64,000 nucleotides of DNA from UBA12158 sp035562735 (GCA_035562735.1 DATMWB010000003.1:47912-111911); one strand, 5' to 3'; counted from the first letter of the stretch, positions 25,666 through 34,967 are shown. Program-made: numbers and translations. The notes: a model not told the origin generated them from the sequence alone.

Positions 25666-28600
25666 TGTTTAAATTTAAAAATATGCTCGATTTCACTGGT
25701 ATCGAGATAAAACTTGCCTCTCCAGAGGAAATTTTATCCTGGTCTACTGGTGAAGTTCTAAAACCTGAAACTATTAACTATCGCTCTTGGCGTCCAGAAA
25801 AAGACGGTCTTTTTTGTGAAAAAATCTTTGGACCCTCTCGCGACTATGAATGTTACTGTGGCAAATACAAAAAAATCCGATTCAAAGGTGTTATTTGTGA
25901 TAAATGTGGTGTTGAAGTAACTACTAGCAAAGTTCGACGTGAACGAATGGGTCATATTGCCCTTGCCGCTCCTATTGCTCATTTATGGTATCTTCGAAAC
26001 ACCCCATCACCATTAGGTGTTATTCTCGATGTTCCTCAAAAAGAATTAGAAGCCGTTGTTTATTTCACTAAATATTTAGTGACCGCTGTTGATAACGACA
26101 AAAGAAAAGAAGCTTTAAACAATTTAGCTATCAATTCTGAAAATCGTCAAAAACAAATCGATGTCGATTCCGCTGCTGCAATTGAAAGATACAAGACTCA
26201 AACAGCCAAGGAAAAGAAAGAACTTGACAACAAAATCAAGAACAAAGATCAGCTCCTAATTGCCAAAGAAGAACGTGATGTTCGTCTAAAACAAGACATT
26301 CAAAAAATTGAAAACAAAGCAACTTCCGAAAAAAATCGCATCGAATCCTTGATCAAATTCTTGGAAGATAAAATCAAAAGCATGGAAGTCCTCTCTGTCT
26401 TAACCGACGAAGAAGAATTTTATCTTGCCCAATTTAAGGCCGATATTTTCTACAAGGCAAAAATGGGTGCCGAAGCTTTATTAGAAGTACTAAAAAATAT
26501 TGATCTTCCAGAGACTGTAAAAAATCTAAAAAAAGAATTAGCCAAAACTTCTTCAAAACTCAAGAAAAAGAAAATCATGTACAAGATTAGAATCCTAAAT
26601 GGCATGATTGAAAATTCTATTAATCCTTCATGGATGATAATGCAATATGTCCCAGTTATTCCACCAGATCTCCGTCCTATGGTCCAACTCACTGGAGGCC
26701 GATTTGCAACTTCAGATTTAAATGACCTTTATCGACGTCTTATCAACCGCAACAACCGTCTTAAAAAATTAATCAAACTAGGTGCTCCAGAAATTATTCT
26801 CCGAAATGAGAAGAGAATGCTTCAGGAATCCGTTGATATTCTTATTGATGCTCAAAAAAGCTCTAAGAATAAACGAAAAAGTAGCAAACGTTTACCTCGA
26901 TCACTTTCTGACCTTCTTCGTGGTAAAAAAGGACGTTTCCGACGTAATCTTCTTGGAAAACGTGTTGATTATTCAGGTCGCTCCGTTATTGTAGTCGGTC
27001 CAGAATTAAAACTAAATCAAGTCGGTCTTCCAAAAGAGATTGCTCTTGAAATGTATCGACCTTTCGTTTTGAAAGAATTGATGGATAGCGGTCTAGCTGC
27101 TAACATCAAATCCGCCAAAAACTTGATTGACCACCGTGTCAACGAGGTTTATGACATTTTGGAAAGAGTTACAAAAAATACTTATGTTCTCTTAAACCGT
27201 GCTCCAACCCTCCACAAGCTTTCAATTCAGGCATTCAAACCAGTTTTGACCGATGGTTTGGCTATTAGGCTTCATCCTTGTGTCTGTAAAGGTTTCAATG
27301 CTGACTTTGATGGAGATCAAATGGGTGTCCATTTGCCTCTTTCCGCCGCAGCTCAAAAGGAAGCCAAACATCTCATGCTTCCTTCAAGAAATCTTCTCAA
27401 ACCTTCAGATGGTGCTCCAGTTTCAATTCCATCCCAAGAAATGGCCGTCGGTTGTTACTACATCACTTCCGTAAATTCTGCTGATATTTCCAAAGAAAAT
27501 CAAGAAGGATTTAAGGACTTATCCATTATGGGTGATACTGAGGAATTAACATTAGCCTATCAAACAGGCAAAGTTGGTCTTCGTGAATTGGTCGTTGTCA
27601 GAATGGATGGTAAGCTCGTTAAAACCACCTATGGTCGAGTTTGGTTCAATTCCATACTTCCAAAAGAATTTGAATATATTAATGCACCTATGGCTGGCTC
27701 AAAAGCCCTAAACGACCTTATCGTCAAGTCTATTGAAATTGCTGGACGTCTAAAAACAGTCCGCTTAATCGATTCTCTAAAAGATATAGGTTTTGCCGGA
27801 TTTACTCTATCTGGACTTTCATTAGCCATGCCTGACATGGGTTATCTATCTGAGAAAGAAGGGATAATTGCCGCCGCCGACAAACGCGTTGTGGAAATTG
27901 AAGACAACTATAAAATGGGACTTATTAGTAATGAAGAGAAAAAGCGTCTAAGTCAATCTGTATGGATGGAAATTACCGAATCCATCGCTGAAAAAACTTG
28001 GGACACTCTTGATATTGATTCTCCTATCCGAGTAGTTTCTGCAGCTGGTATTAAGCGTGCCTCAAAAGATCAAATCAAACAGCTCTCCGGTATGCGTGGA
28101 CTTATGGTTGATCCAACAGGTAAAATCGTTCAACTTCCCACCAAAAGCAATTTCCGTGAAGGTTTATCAGTCTTTGAATACATTACTGGTGCCCGAGGTA
28201 CTCGTAAAGGTTTGGCTGACACAGCTTTACGTACTGCTGACGCTGGTTATTTGACCCGACGTTTAGTGGATACATCCCACGTAGCTATTACCCGAGAGGA
28301 TGACTGTGGTACAACTCGTTTTTGGACCATTGATAGAAACGAAAAAGGTCGTGAGAAATATTTCGGACGTCGACTTTTAGGTCGTGTCTTAGCCAATGAC
28401 GTTATTGATCCTGCTACAAAAAAGATTGTTGCCAAAAAAGGCGATCTTATAGATAACAACCTTCAAGCAATTATCGAAGCTACTGAGGTCAAAACAGTTG
28501 ATATTCGATCCGCACTAACCTGTAAATCAAAAGTAGGTCTTTGTCGTAAATGTTATGGATGGGATCTCTCTACCCGTCAGATGGTTGGTTTTGGAGTTCC

Positions 28601-29405
28601 AGTTGGAGTTGTTGCCGCTCAATCAGTCGGAGAACCAGGTACCCAGCTTACTCTTCGAACTAAACACACTGGTGGTGTCCTTGGTGTCGACGTTACCCAA
28701 GGTTTGCCTCGTATCCAAGAACTCTTTGAAGTCAGAATGCCAAAGCTACCTTCTCCATTAGCTGAGATTGACGGTAAGATCAAAGTAAAAGAAAATGTCG
28801 ATGGTTACGAATTAAAATTAACTGGAAAAGATAAAAATGGTGCTGCCAAGACAATAAATTATCTTCTTCCAAGCAATGTTACTCTCTTAGTTGGAGATGG
28901 TGACCTTGTGGGTCAGGGAACTCAACTATGTTCTGGTCCTATCGATGTTCGTGAAATTCTTGAAGTTTCAGGTTTAGAAGCAGCTCAACGCTATCTCATC
29001 AACTCAATTCAAGGAGTCTACGAATCCCAAGGTATTGCTATTCACGACAAACACATTGAAGTAATTGTTCGTGAAATGAGTGACAAGCTAAAAATTGAGG
29101 ATCCAGGTGATACCAATTTCCTTTATGGTCAAATCGTTACTAGACCAGTCTACGAAGAAGCCAATAATAAAGTAAAGGAAAACAACAAAGATGGTAAAGC
29201 CTCAAAAGGACACAAAGTACTTTTGGGTCTTATCCAATCATCTCTTACTACTGGATCATGGCTTTCTGCAGCCTCTTTCCAACAAACCACTGGAGTTTTA
29301 ACCGAAGCTTCCTTACTTGCCGAGGTTGATAGCTTGATAGGTTTGAAAGAAAATGTTATTATCGGACGTCTGATTCCTGTAGGAAAGGGTCAGGAAATTA
29401 AATAA
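25665..29405 (+). CDS. rpoC: RNA polymerase beta' subunit
   Basis: The 1246-residue subunit holds the catalytic Mg-binding loop NADFDGDQMGVH. The N-terminal zinc ribbon is CYCGKYKK...CDKCG and the second zinc site CKSKVGLCRKCYG. GDLVGQGTQ and AASFQQTTGVLTEA near the end are conserved. A Lys-rich coiled-coil insertion lies at about 150-250. The start overlaps the rpoB stop (TAATG) and, unusually for this window, is preceded by a full Shine-Dalgarno AAGGAGG (25650-25656). Confidence 0.98.
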   Translation: MFKFKNMLDFTGIEIKLASPEEILSWSTGEVLKPETINYRSWRPEKDGLFCEKIFGPSRDYECYCGKYKKIRFKGVICDKCGVEVTTSKVRRERMGHIALAAPIAHLWYLRNTPSPLGVILDVPQKELEAVVYFTKYLVTAVDNDKRKEALNNLAINSENRQKQIDVDSAAAIERYKTQTAKEKKELDNKIKNKDQLLIAKEERDVRLKQDIQKIENKATSEKNRIESLIKFLEDKIKSMEVLSVLTDEEEFYLAQFKADIFYKAKMGAEALLEVLKNIDLPETVKNLKKELAKTSSKLKKKKIMYKIRILNGMIENSINPSWMIMQYVPVIPPDLRPMVQLTGGRFATSDLNDLYRRLINRNNRLKKLIKLGAPEIILRNEKRMLQESVDILIDAQKSSKNKRKSSKRLPRSLSDLLRGKKGRFRRNLLGKRVDYSGRSVIVVGPELKLNQVGLPKEIALEMYRPFVLKELMDSGLAANIKSAKNLIDHRVNEVYDILERVTKNTYVLLNRAPTLHKLSIQAFKPVLTDGLAIRLHPCVCKGFNADFDGDQMGVHLPLSAAAQKEAKHLMLPSRNLLKPSDGAPVSIPSQEMAVGCYYITSVNSADISKENQEGFKDLSIMGDTEELTLAYQTGKVGLRELVVVRMDGKLVKTTYGRVWFNSILPKEFEYINAPMAGSKALNDLIVKSIEIAGRLKTVRLIDSLKDIGFAGFTLSGLSLAMPDMGYLSEKEGIIAAADKRVVEIEDNYKMGLISNEEKKRLSQSVWMEITESIAEKTWDTLDIDSPIRVVSAAGIKRASKDQIKQLSGMRGLMVDPTGKIVQLPTKSNFREGLSVFEYITGARGTRKGLADTALRTADAGYLTRRLVDTSHVAITREDDCGTTRFWTIDRNEKGREKYFGRRLLGRVLANDVIDPATKKIVAKKGDLIDNNLQAIIEATEVKTVDIRSALTCKSKVGLCRKCYGWDLSTRQMVGFGVPVGVVAAQSVGEPGTQLTLRTKHTGGVLGVDVTQGLPRIQELFEVRMPKLPSPLAEIDGKIKVKENVDGYELKLTGKDKNGAAKTINYLLPSNVTLLVGDGDLVGQGTQLCSGPIDVREILEVSGLEAAQRYLINSIQGVYESQGIAIHDKHIEVIVREMSDKLKIEDPGDTNFLYGQIVTRPVYEEANNKVKENNKDGKASKGHKVLLGLIQSSLTTGSWLSAASFQQTTGVLTEASLLAEVDSLIGLKENVIIGRLIPVGKGQEIK

Positions 29406-29407
29406 TT

Positions 29408-29830
29408 ATGCCAACTTTTAATCAACTAATCAGTAAATGTCGAAAGGTCCGACGTCTTAAATTAAGAACCGGTGCACTTCGAGACAATTTTAATAGTATA
29501 AAAAGTACTAGTATTGACAGTTACAATCCCCAAAAGAAAGGGGTAGTAACAGTGGTCAAGACGATGACTCCAAAAAAACCTCATTCTGCTTTACGAAAAG
29601 TAGCTAGGGTAAGATTAAGCAATCGAGCCACTGTCACCGCTTACATTCCTGGTATCGGACATAATTTAGCCGAACATGGTATCGTCTCTATCCGTGGTGG
29701 ACGTGTTCGAGATCTTCCTGGTGTTCGTTATCATATTATTCGCGGTAAATATGACGCTGGTGCTGTTGTCGGTCGTCAACAATCCCGCAGCAAATACGGT
29801 GCAAAACGTTCTGCTCCGGCTAAAAGCTAA
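29408..29830 (+). CDS. rpsL: Ribosomal protein S12
   Basis: The 140-residue decoding-centre protein is about 16 residues longer than E. coli S12. The extra length lies between GALRDN and PQKKGVV, in the loop before the conserved TPKKPHSALRKVARVRLSN. The usual PNSALRK is PHSALRK here. It starts 2 nt after rpoC, so polymerase and ribosome genes are co-transcribed. C-terminal basic tail is normal. Confidence 0.97.
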   Translation: MPTFNQLISKCRKVRRLKLRTGALRDNFNSIKSTSIDSYNPQKKGVVTVVKTMTPKKPHSALRKVARVRLSNRATVTAYIPGIGHNLAEHGIVSIRGGRVRDLPGVRYHIIRGKYDAGAVVGRQQSRSKYGAKRSAPAKS

Positions 29831-29847
29831 TCCATTTAAAAAAATAT

Positions 29848-30330
29848 ATGTCAAGAAAAGGTCAAATAAAAATTAGAGAAGTCCTACCCGACACTGAATA
29901 CAAGAGTGTTGTAGTTACCAAGCTTATCAATCGTGTTATGTATGCCGGCAACAAAAATGCTGCTCAAAAACAGGTTTATGAAGCATTGCAACTTTTTAAA
30001 AAAGAAAGTAAAAGTGAAGATATTATTACTACTCTCGAACAAGCACTTGATAATTTGAAACCAAAAGTTGAGGTTCGTCCTCGTCGTATTGGTGGCGCTG
30101 TTTATCAAGTTCCCACACCTGTGCGAGGTAGTCGTCAATATTCCCTTGCCATTCGCTGGTTGGTAACTTCAGCTAGAAAAAGACCCAACAAACAATATCA
30201 TTCCTTTGCCCTAAAGTTAGCTGCCGAACTCTTAGCCACCCTAAACAATGAGGGCTCTTCTATTGCTAAGCGTCAAGAAATTGAGAGAATGGCCGAAGCC
30301 AATCGCGCCTTTGCTCATTTGCGTTGGTAA
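29848..30330 (+). CDS. rpsG: Ribosomal protein S7
   Basis: The 160-residue protein nucleates the 30S head by binding the 3' domain of 16S rRNA. RRIGGAVYQVPTPVRGSRQYSLAIRWL and the C-terminal GSSIAKRQEIERMAEANRAFAHLRW are the standard family signatures. fusA, normally next, is not here but at 38662. A dispersed repeat and a terminator follow. Confidence 0.97.
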   Translation: MSRKGQIKIREVLPDTEYKSVVVTKLINRVMYAGNKNAAQKQVYEALQLFKKESKSEDIITTLEQALDNLKPKVEVRPRRIGGAVYQVPTPVRGSRQYSLAIRWLVTSARKRPNKQYHSFALKLAAELLATLNNEGSSIAKRQEIERMAEANRAFAHLRW

Positions 30331-30349
30331 AAAGCTAATTGCAATAATT

Positions 30350-30384
30350 CGTCATTGCGAGGAGGTACTCCGACGAAGCAATCT
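30350..30384 (+). repeat. Dispersed repeat copy after rpsG
   Basis: This copy is identical over 35 bp to the one at 57914-57948 (GGAGGTACTCCGAC in the middle). Both sit between the last gene of a ribosomal operon and its terminator. Confidence 0.85.
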
Positions 30385-30395
30385 ATTTTAAAATA

Positions 30396-30423
30396 AAAAA
30401 GTCCCCTGTATAGGGGACTTTTT
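30396..30423 (+). terminator. Intrinsic terminator of the rpoBC-rpsLG operon
   Basis: GTCCCC (30401-30406) pairs with GGGGAC (30413-30418), with a run of A before and five T after. It can act in both directions. Confidence 0.85.
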
Positions 30424-30459
30424 AGTTATTTGTTCTATCATGTATCTGATATATATTGA

Positions 30460-30465
30460 TATAAT
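30460..30465 (+). promoter_or_regulatory. Extended -10 (TGATATAAT), leaderless start predicted
   Basis: TATAAT with upstream TG at 30457-30458 ends 5 nt before the ATG at 30471. Confidence 0.6.
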
Positions 30466-30470
30466 AAGTA

Positions 30471-30890
30471 ATGTCGAGGTATGAATTGTTTCAACACTTA
30501 GTTGGAGAAGAAATAAGAAAAAGTAATCCCCATGGCAAATTACAGGTTGTTGGCGATACCTCTACTTTAGAAGACGACGAAAGACTTTTCCATATCGCTG
30601 GGGAACTCATTTCAAATTGTGCCGAAAAGGGAGCTGAAGAGATAACTTTAACTCTAACACCACGGCTAATAGTCGTAGAAGACAATTTAGTTCACACCCC
30701 AGAAGAAGTGGAAAAAATTCTTGAAAATATTCAGCAACCACTACCAGTAACCAATAAAGCTATCGTTGAAAACGGTCAATCAATTCGTGGTTTTGGTATT
30801 TTTAGTGTTCGAAACACTCTCCTTGAAATTGGTGCTTCCTTGTTTTATGAACATCGTGATGGTCGAATAATCGCTAGAGTTGAATTATAA
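30471..30890 (+). CDS. Stand-alone GHKL (histidine-kinase-like) ATPase domain protein
   Basis: The 139-residue protein is little more than one ATPase-like domain. GELISNCAEKGAEEITLTL (about 41-60) resembles the N-box, VVEDN the weakened G1 loop, and RGFGIFSVRNTLLEIGASL (about 107-125) the G2 region of GHKL ATPases. There is no dimerisation helix, phospho-acceptor His or membrane segment. It could be an anti-sigma or switch kinase relative. The G1 motif lacks the usual DxG, so ATP binding is uncertain. The gene is monocistronic by context. Confidence 0.6.
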   Translation: MSRYELFQHLVGEEIRKSNPHGKLQVVGDTSTLEDDERLFHIAGELISNCAEKGAEEITLTLTPRLIVVEDNLVHTPEEVEKILENIQQPLPVTNKAIVENGQSIRGFGIFSVRNTLLEIGASLFYEHRDGRIIARVEL

Positions 30891-30924
30891 GAAAGAAATC
30901 TGGTTAGACTATTTTGTTTTGTGT

Positions 30925-30930
30925 TAACAT
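30925..30930 (+). promoter_or_regulatory. -10 element TAACAT, leaderless start predicted
   Basis: TAACAT ends 5 nt before the ATG at 30936. Four of six bases match the consensus. Confidence 0.35.
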
Positions 30931-30935
30931 AATTT

Positions 30936-32324
30936 ATGTCATTATTTTCAAAATCAAAAGTTGTTCTCTGGCCAAAAGATGAAAGCCTAGAAATATATTT
31001 AGACCGAAGTGACAACAACACCTTTTCTTTTGAAACAAATCTTTGGAGTGAACAAGGTGATGATAGTTTAAATAGTTTAGCCAGCTTTTTTAAACAAAAT
31101 AAAATATCCGAGGCATATGTTCTCCTAAATGACACTTATGTTATTACCAAGACTTTTATTTACGATTCTGTTGTCACTAAGCTCGATCCAAATGAAGTCA
31201 TAACCTTGGCCAAAGATTCAATAGATTTCAAAATATCACCCGAGTCTGTTACCTTTGATCTTGAGTCTGAAGGAAATCGGACTTTAGTTCGAACAAGAAT
31301 TTTCAATCAGGATAAATTTCAAATACTTACTGCCAATCTCCAAAAAATTGGTCTAAAAGTACTTGATTTTGAAACCGTATCTTCATCTGTGGCCAAGCTT
31401 TACACCAATTTTGATAACGGTCAGTATTTTTTCTTTTACCCCATAAATACCCACGATTACGTTGCTATCCTAAGCAACAAAGGAAATGTTTACTTAACCT
31501 CAATTATCAAAAAATCTCTTCCGGAACTTAAGAAGTTATTAAATTACGCTCAAGCCTATTTTAGCAACAAGGAGCCAACCCAATATTTGCCAGATACCAA
31601 TTACAACGAATCCGAAATTTGTCAACGTTTTCAAAAAGCGTCAAATCTACCTCTACCAGTTCTATCTTTCTTTATTGGCCAATCGAAGCCTGTTGCTGAT
31701 ATAATAAAGACAGAAACAACCCAGACGCTTCCCCCAACGCCTACTTCTAATATTATCGATTCAACAAATAATCCCTTACCAACTATGGAAAACAACAAAA
31801 AAAGTCTTTTACCAATAATTGCTGTTTTTATCATCACCGCAATTGTTGCCTCAATTATTGTTTGGTTTATATTAAACCAAAACAAAGATACTGATTTAAA
31901 TCCAGGTGGTGAAAACCCGGCAGAAGAAATAAGTAGTACCCCAATGGCAACCGAAGAACCAACTCCTACTATTGCTGAGCTTAGTAAAACCCTAAAAATA
32001 CAGGTGCTAAATGCCACCGACATAAATGGTCAAGCAGCCACTATCAAAACTGAATTGACCAACCTCGGTTTCACTAGTATCAATACAGGTAACAGCAAAG
32101 AAGCAGCAACCAGCAACCAAATTCAAATAAAAAAGACCATTGTTCCGGACTATTTTCTTAAAAACGTGGCTCAATTTTCGACAGCAACAGTCAGTGAGTT
32201 ATCTGAAACTTCAACCTATGATGTTGTCTTTATTATTGGGGTAGATCTCAAAACTGGAAGTGCCGCTCCTACAGCGACAACTCCCACTACAACTAGTACC
32301 CCATCAGCTACTCCCACTAATTAG
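30936..32324 (+). CDS. PilM-like protein with membrane helix and LytR_C domain
   Basis: The 462-residue protein begins with an actin-like PilM-type region (1-215). A Pro/Thr linker, a membrane helix at about 287-310 and a second linker follow. The C-terminal domain (about 350-450, LKIQVLNATDINGQAATIKTEL) matches the LytR_C pattern of envelope proteins. It parallels the protein at 13598-15787: a cytoplasmic actin-like part joined through one helix to an external domain. A Thr/Pro tail ends it. A role in pilus or wall assembly is inferred, not shown. Confidence 0.65.
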   Translation: MSLFSKSKVVLWPKDESLEIYLDRSDNNTFSFETNLWSEQGDDSLNSLASFFKQNKISEAYVLLNDTYVITKTFIYDSVVTKLDPNEVITLAKDSIDFKISPESVTFDLESEGNRTLVRTRIFNQDKFQILTANLQKIGLKVLDFETVSSSVAKLYTNFDNGQYFFFYPINTHDYVAILSNKGNVYLTSIIKKSLPELKKLLNYAQAYFSNKEPTQYLPDTNYNESEICQRFQKASNLPLPVLSFFIGQSKPVADIIKTETTQTLPPTPTSNIIDSTNNPLPTMENNKKSLLPIIAVFIITAIVASIIVWFILNQNKDTDLNPGGENPAEEISSTPMATEEPTPTIAELSKTLKIQVLNATDINGQAATIKTELTNLGFTSINTGNSKEAATSNQIQIKKTIVPDYFLKNVAQFSTATVSELSETSTYDVVFIIGVDLKTGSAAPTATTPTTTSTPSATPTN

Positions 32325-32341
32325 TAATTAAAAAAATCACT

Positions 32342-33361
32342 ATGAAAATCCTTGTTACAGGAGGTTGCGGTTTTATTGGTAGTAATTTTATCCATTATTG
32401 GTTGTCGCGACATCCCGATGACACCATTGTAAATTTAGATAAATTGACCTATGCTGCCAATCCAGAATCACTACGTGATTTAGAAAAAAATCCTCATTAT
32501 CAATTTATCAAAGCTGACATTTGTGATGAGGTTGCGGTCGACAAAGTTATGTCCGAAGGTATCGAGCTCATAATTCATTTTGCCGCCGAATCACATGTTG
32601 ATCGTTCTATCGATGATCCACTTCTTTTTGTAAAGACCAACGTTTTAGGAACTTACACCCTTTTAAATTCCGCAAAAAAACACGGCAACATCCGTTTTCA
32701 CCATGTTTCCACTGACGAAGTTTTTGGAGCTCTCCCCTTAGATACTGAGGAAAAATTCACTGAAGATACTCACTATGATCCCCGAAGTCCATACTCAGCT
32801 TCAAAAGCATCTTCAGATCACTTTGTTAGATCTTTCTATCATACATTTAATTTGCCAGTGACTATCAGTAATTGTTCAAATAACTATGGTGCCTTTCAAT
32901 CTCCAGAAAAATTTGTGCCAAGAATGATTACTAATCTTATGGATGGTAAAAAAATTCCTGTCTATGGAGATGGTCTCTATGTCCGAGATTGGCTTTATGT
33001 TGACGACCATTGTTCTGCCATCGAAGCTATTGTCTTAAATGGAAAAATAGGTCAGTCATACAATATTGGCGGTCTTGTCAAAGACTATTCCAACCTAGAA
33101 GTTGCCAAGACAATTCTTCAAATTATGGGTAAAACCGATGCTGAACTTGAATTTGTAGCCGATAGACCTGGTCATGATCGTCGCTATGCTGTCTCTTGGG
33201 AAAAAATTCATAATGAATTGAATTGGTCTCCCAGTCTTACCTTTGAAGAGGGGATAACAAAAACAATCAACTGGTATCAGCAAAACGAAACATGGTGGCG
33301 CGAAGCTAAGACCGAAGCTGAAGCTTTCTATGTCCGACTCAACGCTTCAAAAAACAAATAA
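32342..33361 (+). CDS. rmlB: dTDP-glucose 4,6-dehydratase
   Basis: The 339-residue enzyme makes dTDP-4-keto-6-deoxyglucose, the second step of dTDP-rhamnose synthesis. The NAD-binding TGGCGFIGSNF is at the N terminus. HVSTDEVFG gives the Thr-Asp-Glu catalytic triplet and YSASKASSD the Tyr and Lys. The length is normal. It is followed by rmlC and rmlD, but the first gene, rmlA, is not in the window. Confidence 0.95.
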   Translation: MKILVTGGCGFIGSNFIHYWLSRHPDDTIVNLDKLTYAANPESLRDLEKNPHYQFIKADICDEVAVDKVMSEGIELIIHFAAESHVDRSIDDPLLFVKTNVLGTYTLLNSAKKHGNIRFHHVSTDEVFGALPLDTEEKFTEDTHYDPRSPYSASKASSDHFVRSFYHTFNLPVTISNCSNNYGAFQSPEKFVPRMITNLMDGKKIPVYGDGLYVRDWLYVDDHCSAIEAIVLNGKIGQSYNIGGLVKDYSNLEVAKTILQIMGKTDAELEFVADRPGHDRRYAVSWEKIHNELNWSPSLTFEEGITKTINWYQQNETWWREAKTEAEAFYVRLNASKNK

Positions 33362-33366
33362 TTTGT

Positions 33367-33372
33367 TATACT
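33367..33372 (+). promoter_or_regulatory. -10 element TATACT before rmlC
   Basis: TATACT ends 8 nt before the ATG at 33381. The surrounding 15-mer is identical to that at 9157-9171. Confidence 0.45.
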
Positions 33373-33380
33373 GAAGCTAT

Positions 33381-33941
33381 ATGATGAAATTTACCCCACT
33401 CTCCATTCCTGGACTAGTTCTTGTTGAACCTCAAGTATTTGGTGATGAAAGAGGTTTTTTTATGGAAACTTACAGTAAAAAAGAGTTTGCTGAAGCTGGT
33501 ATAAATGTTGATTTTGTTCAAGACAACCACTCCCGATCTACCCAAGGGGTGCTCCGCGGACTTCATTTTCAAAAACCACCTTTTGCCCAAGCAAAACTTG
33601 TTAGAGTTACTCAAGGTGAAGTTTTGGATGTGGCTGTTGATATTCGACCCGATTCTCCGACCTTTGGTAAATGGGATTCAGCGCATCTTACCGCTGAAAA
33701 CAAAAAAATGTTTTATCTTCCCGAAGGTTTTGCACATGGATTTTATGTCTTAACCGAAACAGCCGATTTCCAATACAAGTGTACCAACTTCTACAATAAG
33801 GAATCTGAAGGCGGTCTACTTTGGAATGACCCTGATATCAATATTGCTTGGATGGCTCCAAGTCCCACTCTTTCCGACAAAGATAAAAACTGGCCAAATC
33901 TAAAAGATATTGAAGCCGAGCTTAAAACCCTCAAGTGGTAA
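33381..33941 (+). CDS. rmlC: dTDP-4-dehydrorhamnose 3,5-epimerase
   Basis: The 186-residue cupin epimerises dTDP-4-keto-6-deoxyglucose. Visible motifs are QDNHSRSTQGVLRGLHFQ with the catalytic His region, EVLDVAVDIR, and FAHGFYVL. The length is typical. Two adjacent ATG codons start the gene (33381 and 33384); I kept the first. Confidence 0.95.
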   Translation: MMKFTPLSIPGLVLVEPQVFGDERGFFMETYSKKEFAEAGINVDFVQDNHSRSTQGVLRGLHFQKPPFAQAKLVRVTQGEVLDVAVDIRPDSPTFGKWDSAHLTAENKKMFYLPEGFAHGFYVLTETADFQYKCTNFYNKESEGGLLWNDPDINIAWMAPSPTLSDKDKNWPNLKDIEAELKTLKW

Positions 33942-34004
33942 CAATAAATTTAACATTAAAAAATCTTATACTTTTTAATGAATTTTCAATAAACAACTTT
34001 TTGT

Positions 34005-34032
34005 CCCCCTTATTAAGGGGGATTAAGGGGGT
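34005..34032 (+). repeat. CCCCCTT/AAGGGGG dispersed repeat between rmlC and rmlD
   Basis: CCCCCTT (34005-34011) pairs with AAGGGGG (34015-34021), followed by another ATTAAGGGGG. It lies in the 118-bp spacer, of the same type as the one inside the miaB-like gene. Confidence 0.65.
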
Positions 34033-34059
34033 TTAAATTATTAATTTAAAAATTTTTTT

Positions 34060-34944
34060 ATGAAAATTATTGGCACAGGTCTCACCGGTTTGGTTGGTTC
34101 AAGAATCATTGAGCTTAATCCAGATGTTGAATTCATCAATATTTCTATTGAAACTGGGATCAGTATCCTTGATCCTATTCAGCTAGAAAAAGTGTTTACC
34201 GACAATCCTGACGCAGATGCGGTTTTACATCTGGCTGCCTTTACTGACACCAACGGTGCCTGGGAGCAAAACGGTGATAAAAATGGTCTATGTTATCAGC
34301 TCAATGTCACCGGAACTCAAAATATTGTTGATTTGTGTAAAAAATACGATAAATATTTAATTCATATTTCCACCGACTTTGTTTTTGATGGAAAAAAAGT
34401 TGGAAAATATACCGAAGATGACCTTCCAAATCCTATCGAATGGTACGGTCAAACCAAATATTTTTCTGAAAAAGTTGTCCTAGATTCAGGCATTTTATCC
34501 TCTATTGTTAGACTGGCTTTTCCTTACCGAGCCAATTTTGAACCCAAAAAAGATATCATCCGCAAAATTATTGATGGTTTCAAAGCTGGTAAGCTCTATC
34601 CCCAATGGACCGACCATTTTACCAGTCCAGTCTTTATTGACGATATAGCCAATGCCCTAAAAGTATTTTTTGAAAAAAAACCTATCGGAATCTATCACTT
34701 AGTTGGTTCCTCTTCGCAGTCACCTTTTGAAATGTGTCAATTCATCGCAGAAGTTTTTGGATTTGATAAAAGTATAGTTCAAGCCAGCACCTTGGCAGAT
34801 TATGTCAAATCATTACCCGAAGGTTCACGCCCATGGCAATACAATTTATCCTTAAGTAACGAAAAAATAAAATCTCTCGGTATTCAAATCAAAACCTTAA
34901 AAGAAGGTCTTGAAGAGATGAAAAGACAGACGGAAAACACTTGA
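34060..34944 (+). CDS. rmlD: dTDP-4-dehydrorhamnose reductase
   Basis: The 294-residue SDR enzyme catalyses the last step to dTDP-L-rhamnose. GTGLTGLVGSR is the nucleotide-binding loop, ISTDFVFDG carries the catalytic Thr/Ser region, and YGQTKYFSE the Tyr-Lys pair. C-terminal substrate region is normal length. With rmlB and rmlC it implies rhamnose-containing surface glycans. Confidence 0.92.
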   Translation: MKIIGTGLTGLVGSRIIELNPDVEFINISIETGISILDPIQLEKVFTDNPDADAVLHLAAFTDTNGAWEQNGDKNGLCYQLNVTGTQNIVDLCKKYDKYLIHISTDFVFDGKKVGKYTEDDLPNPIEWYGQTKYFSEKVVLDSGILSSIVRLAFPYRANFEPKKDIIRKIIDGFKAGKLYPQWTDHFTSPVFIDDIANALKVFFEKKPIGIYHLVGSSSQSPFEMCQFIAEVFGFDKSIVQASTLADYVKSLPEGSRPWQYNLSLSNEKIKSLGIQIKTLKEGLEEMKRQTENT

Positions 34945-34956
34945 TGGTTTAGTTGT

Positions 34957-34962
34957 TACAAT
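34957..34962 (+). promoter_or_regulatory. -10 element TACAAT, leaderless start predicted
   Basis: TACAAT ends 5 nt before the ATG at 34968, supporting that start over a TTG at 34953. Confidence 0.5.
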
Positions 34963-34967
34963 TAGAT

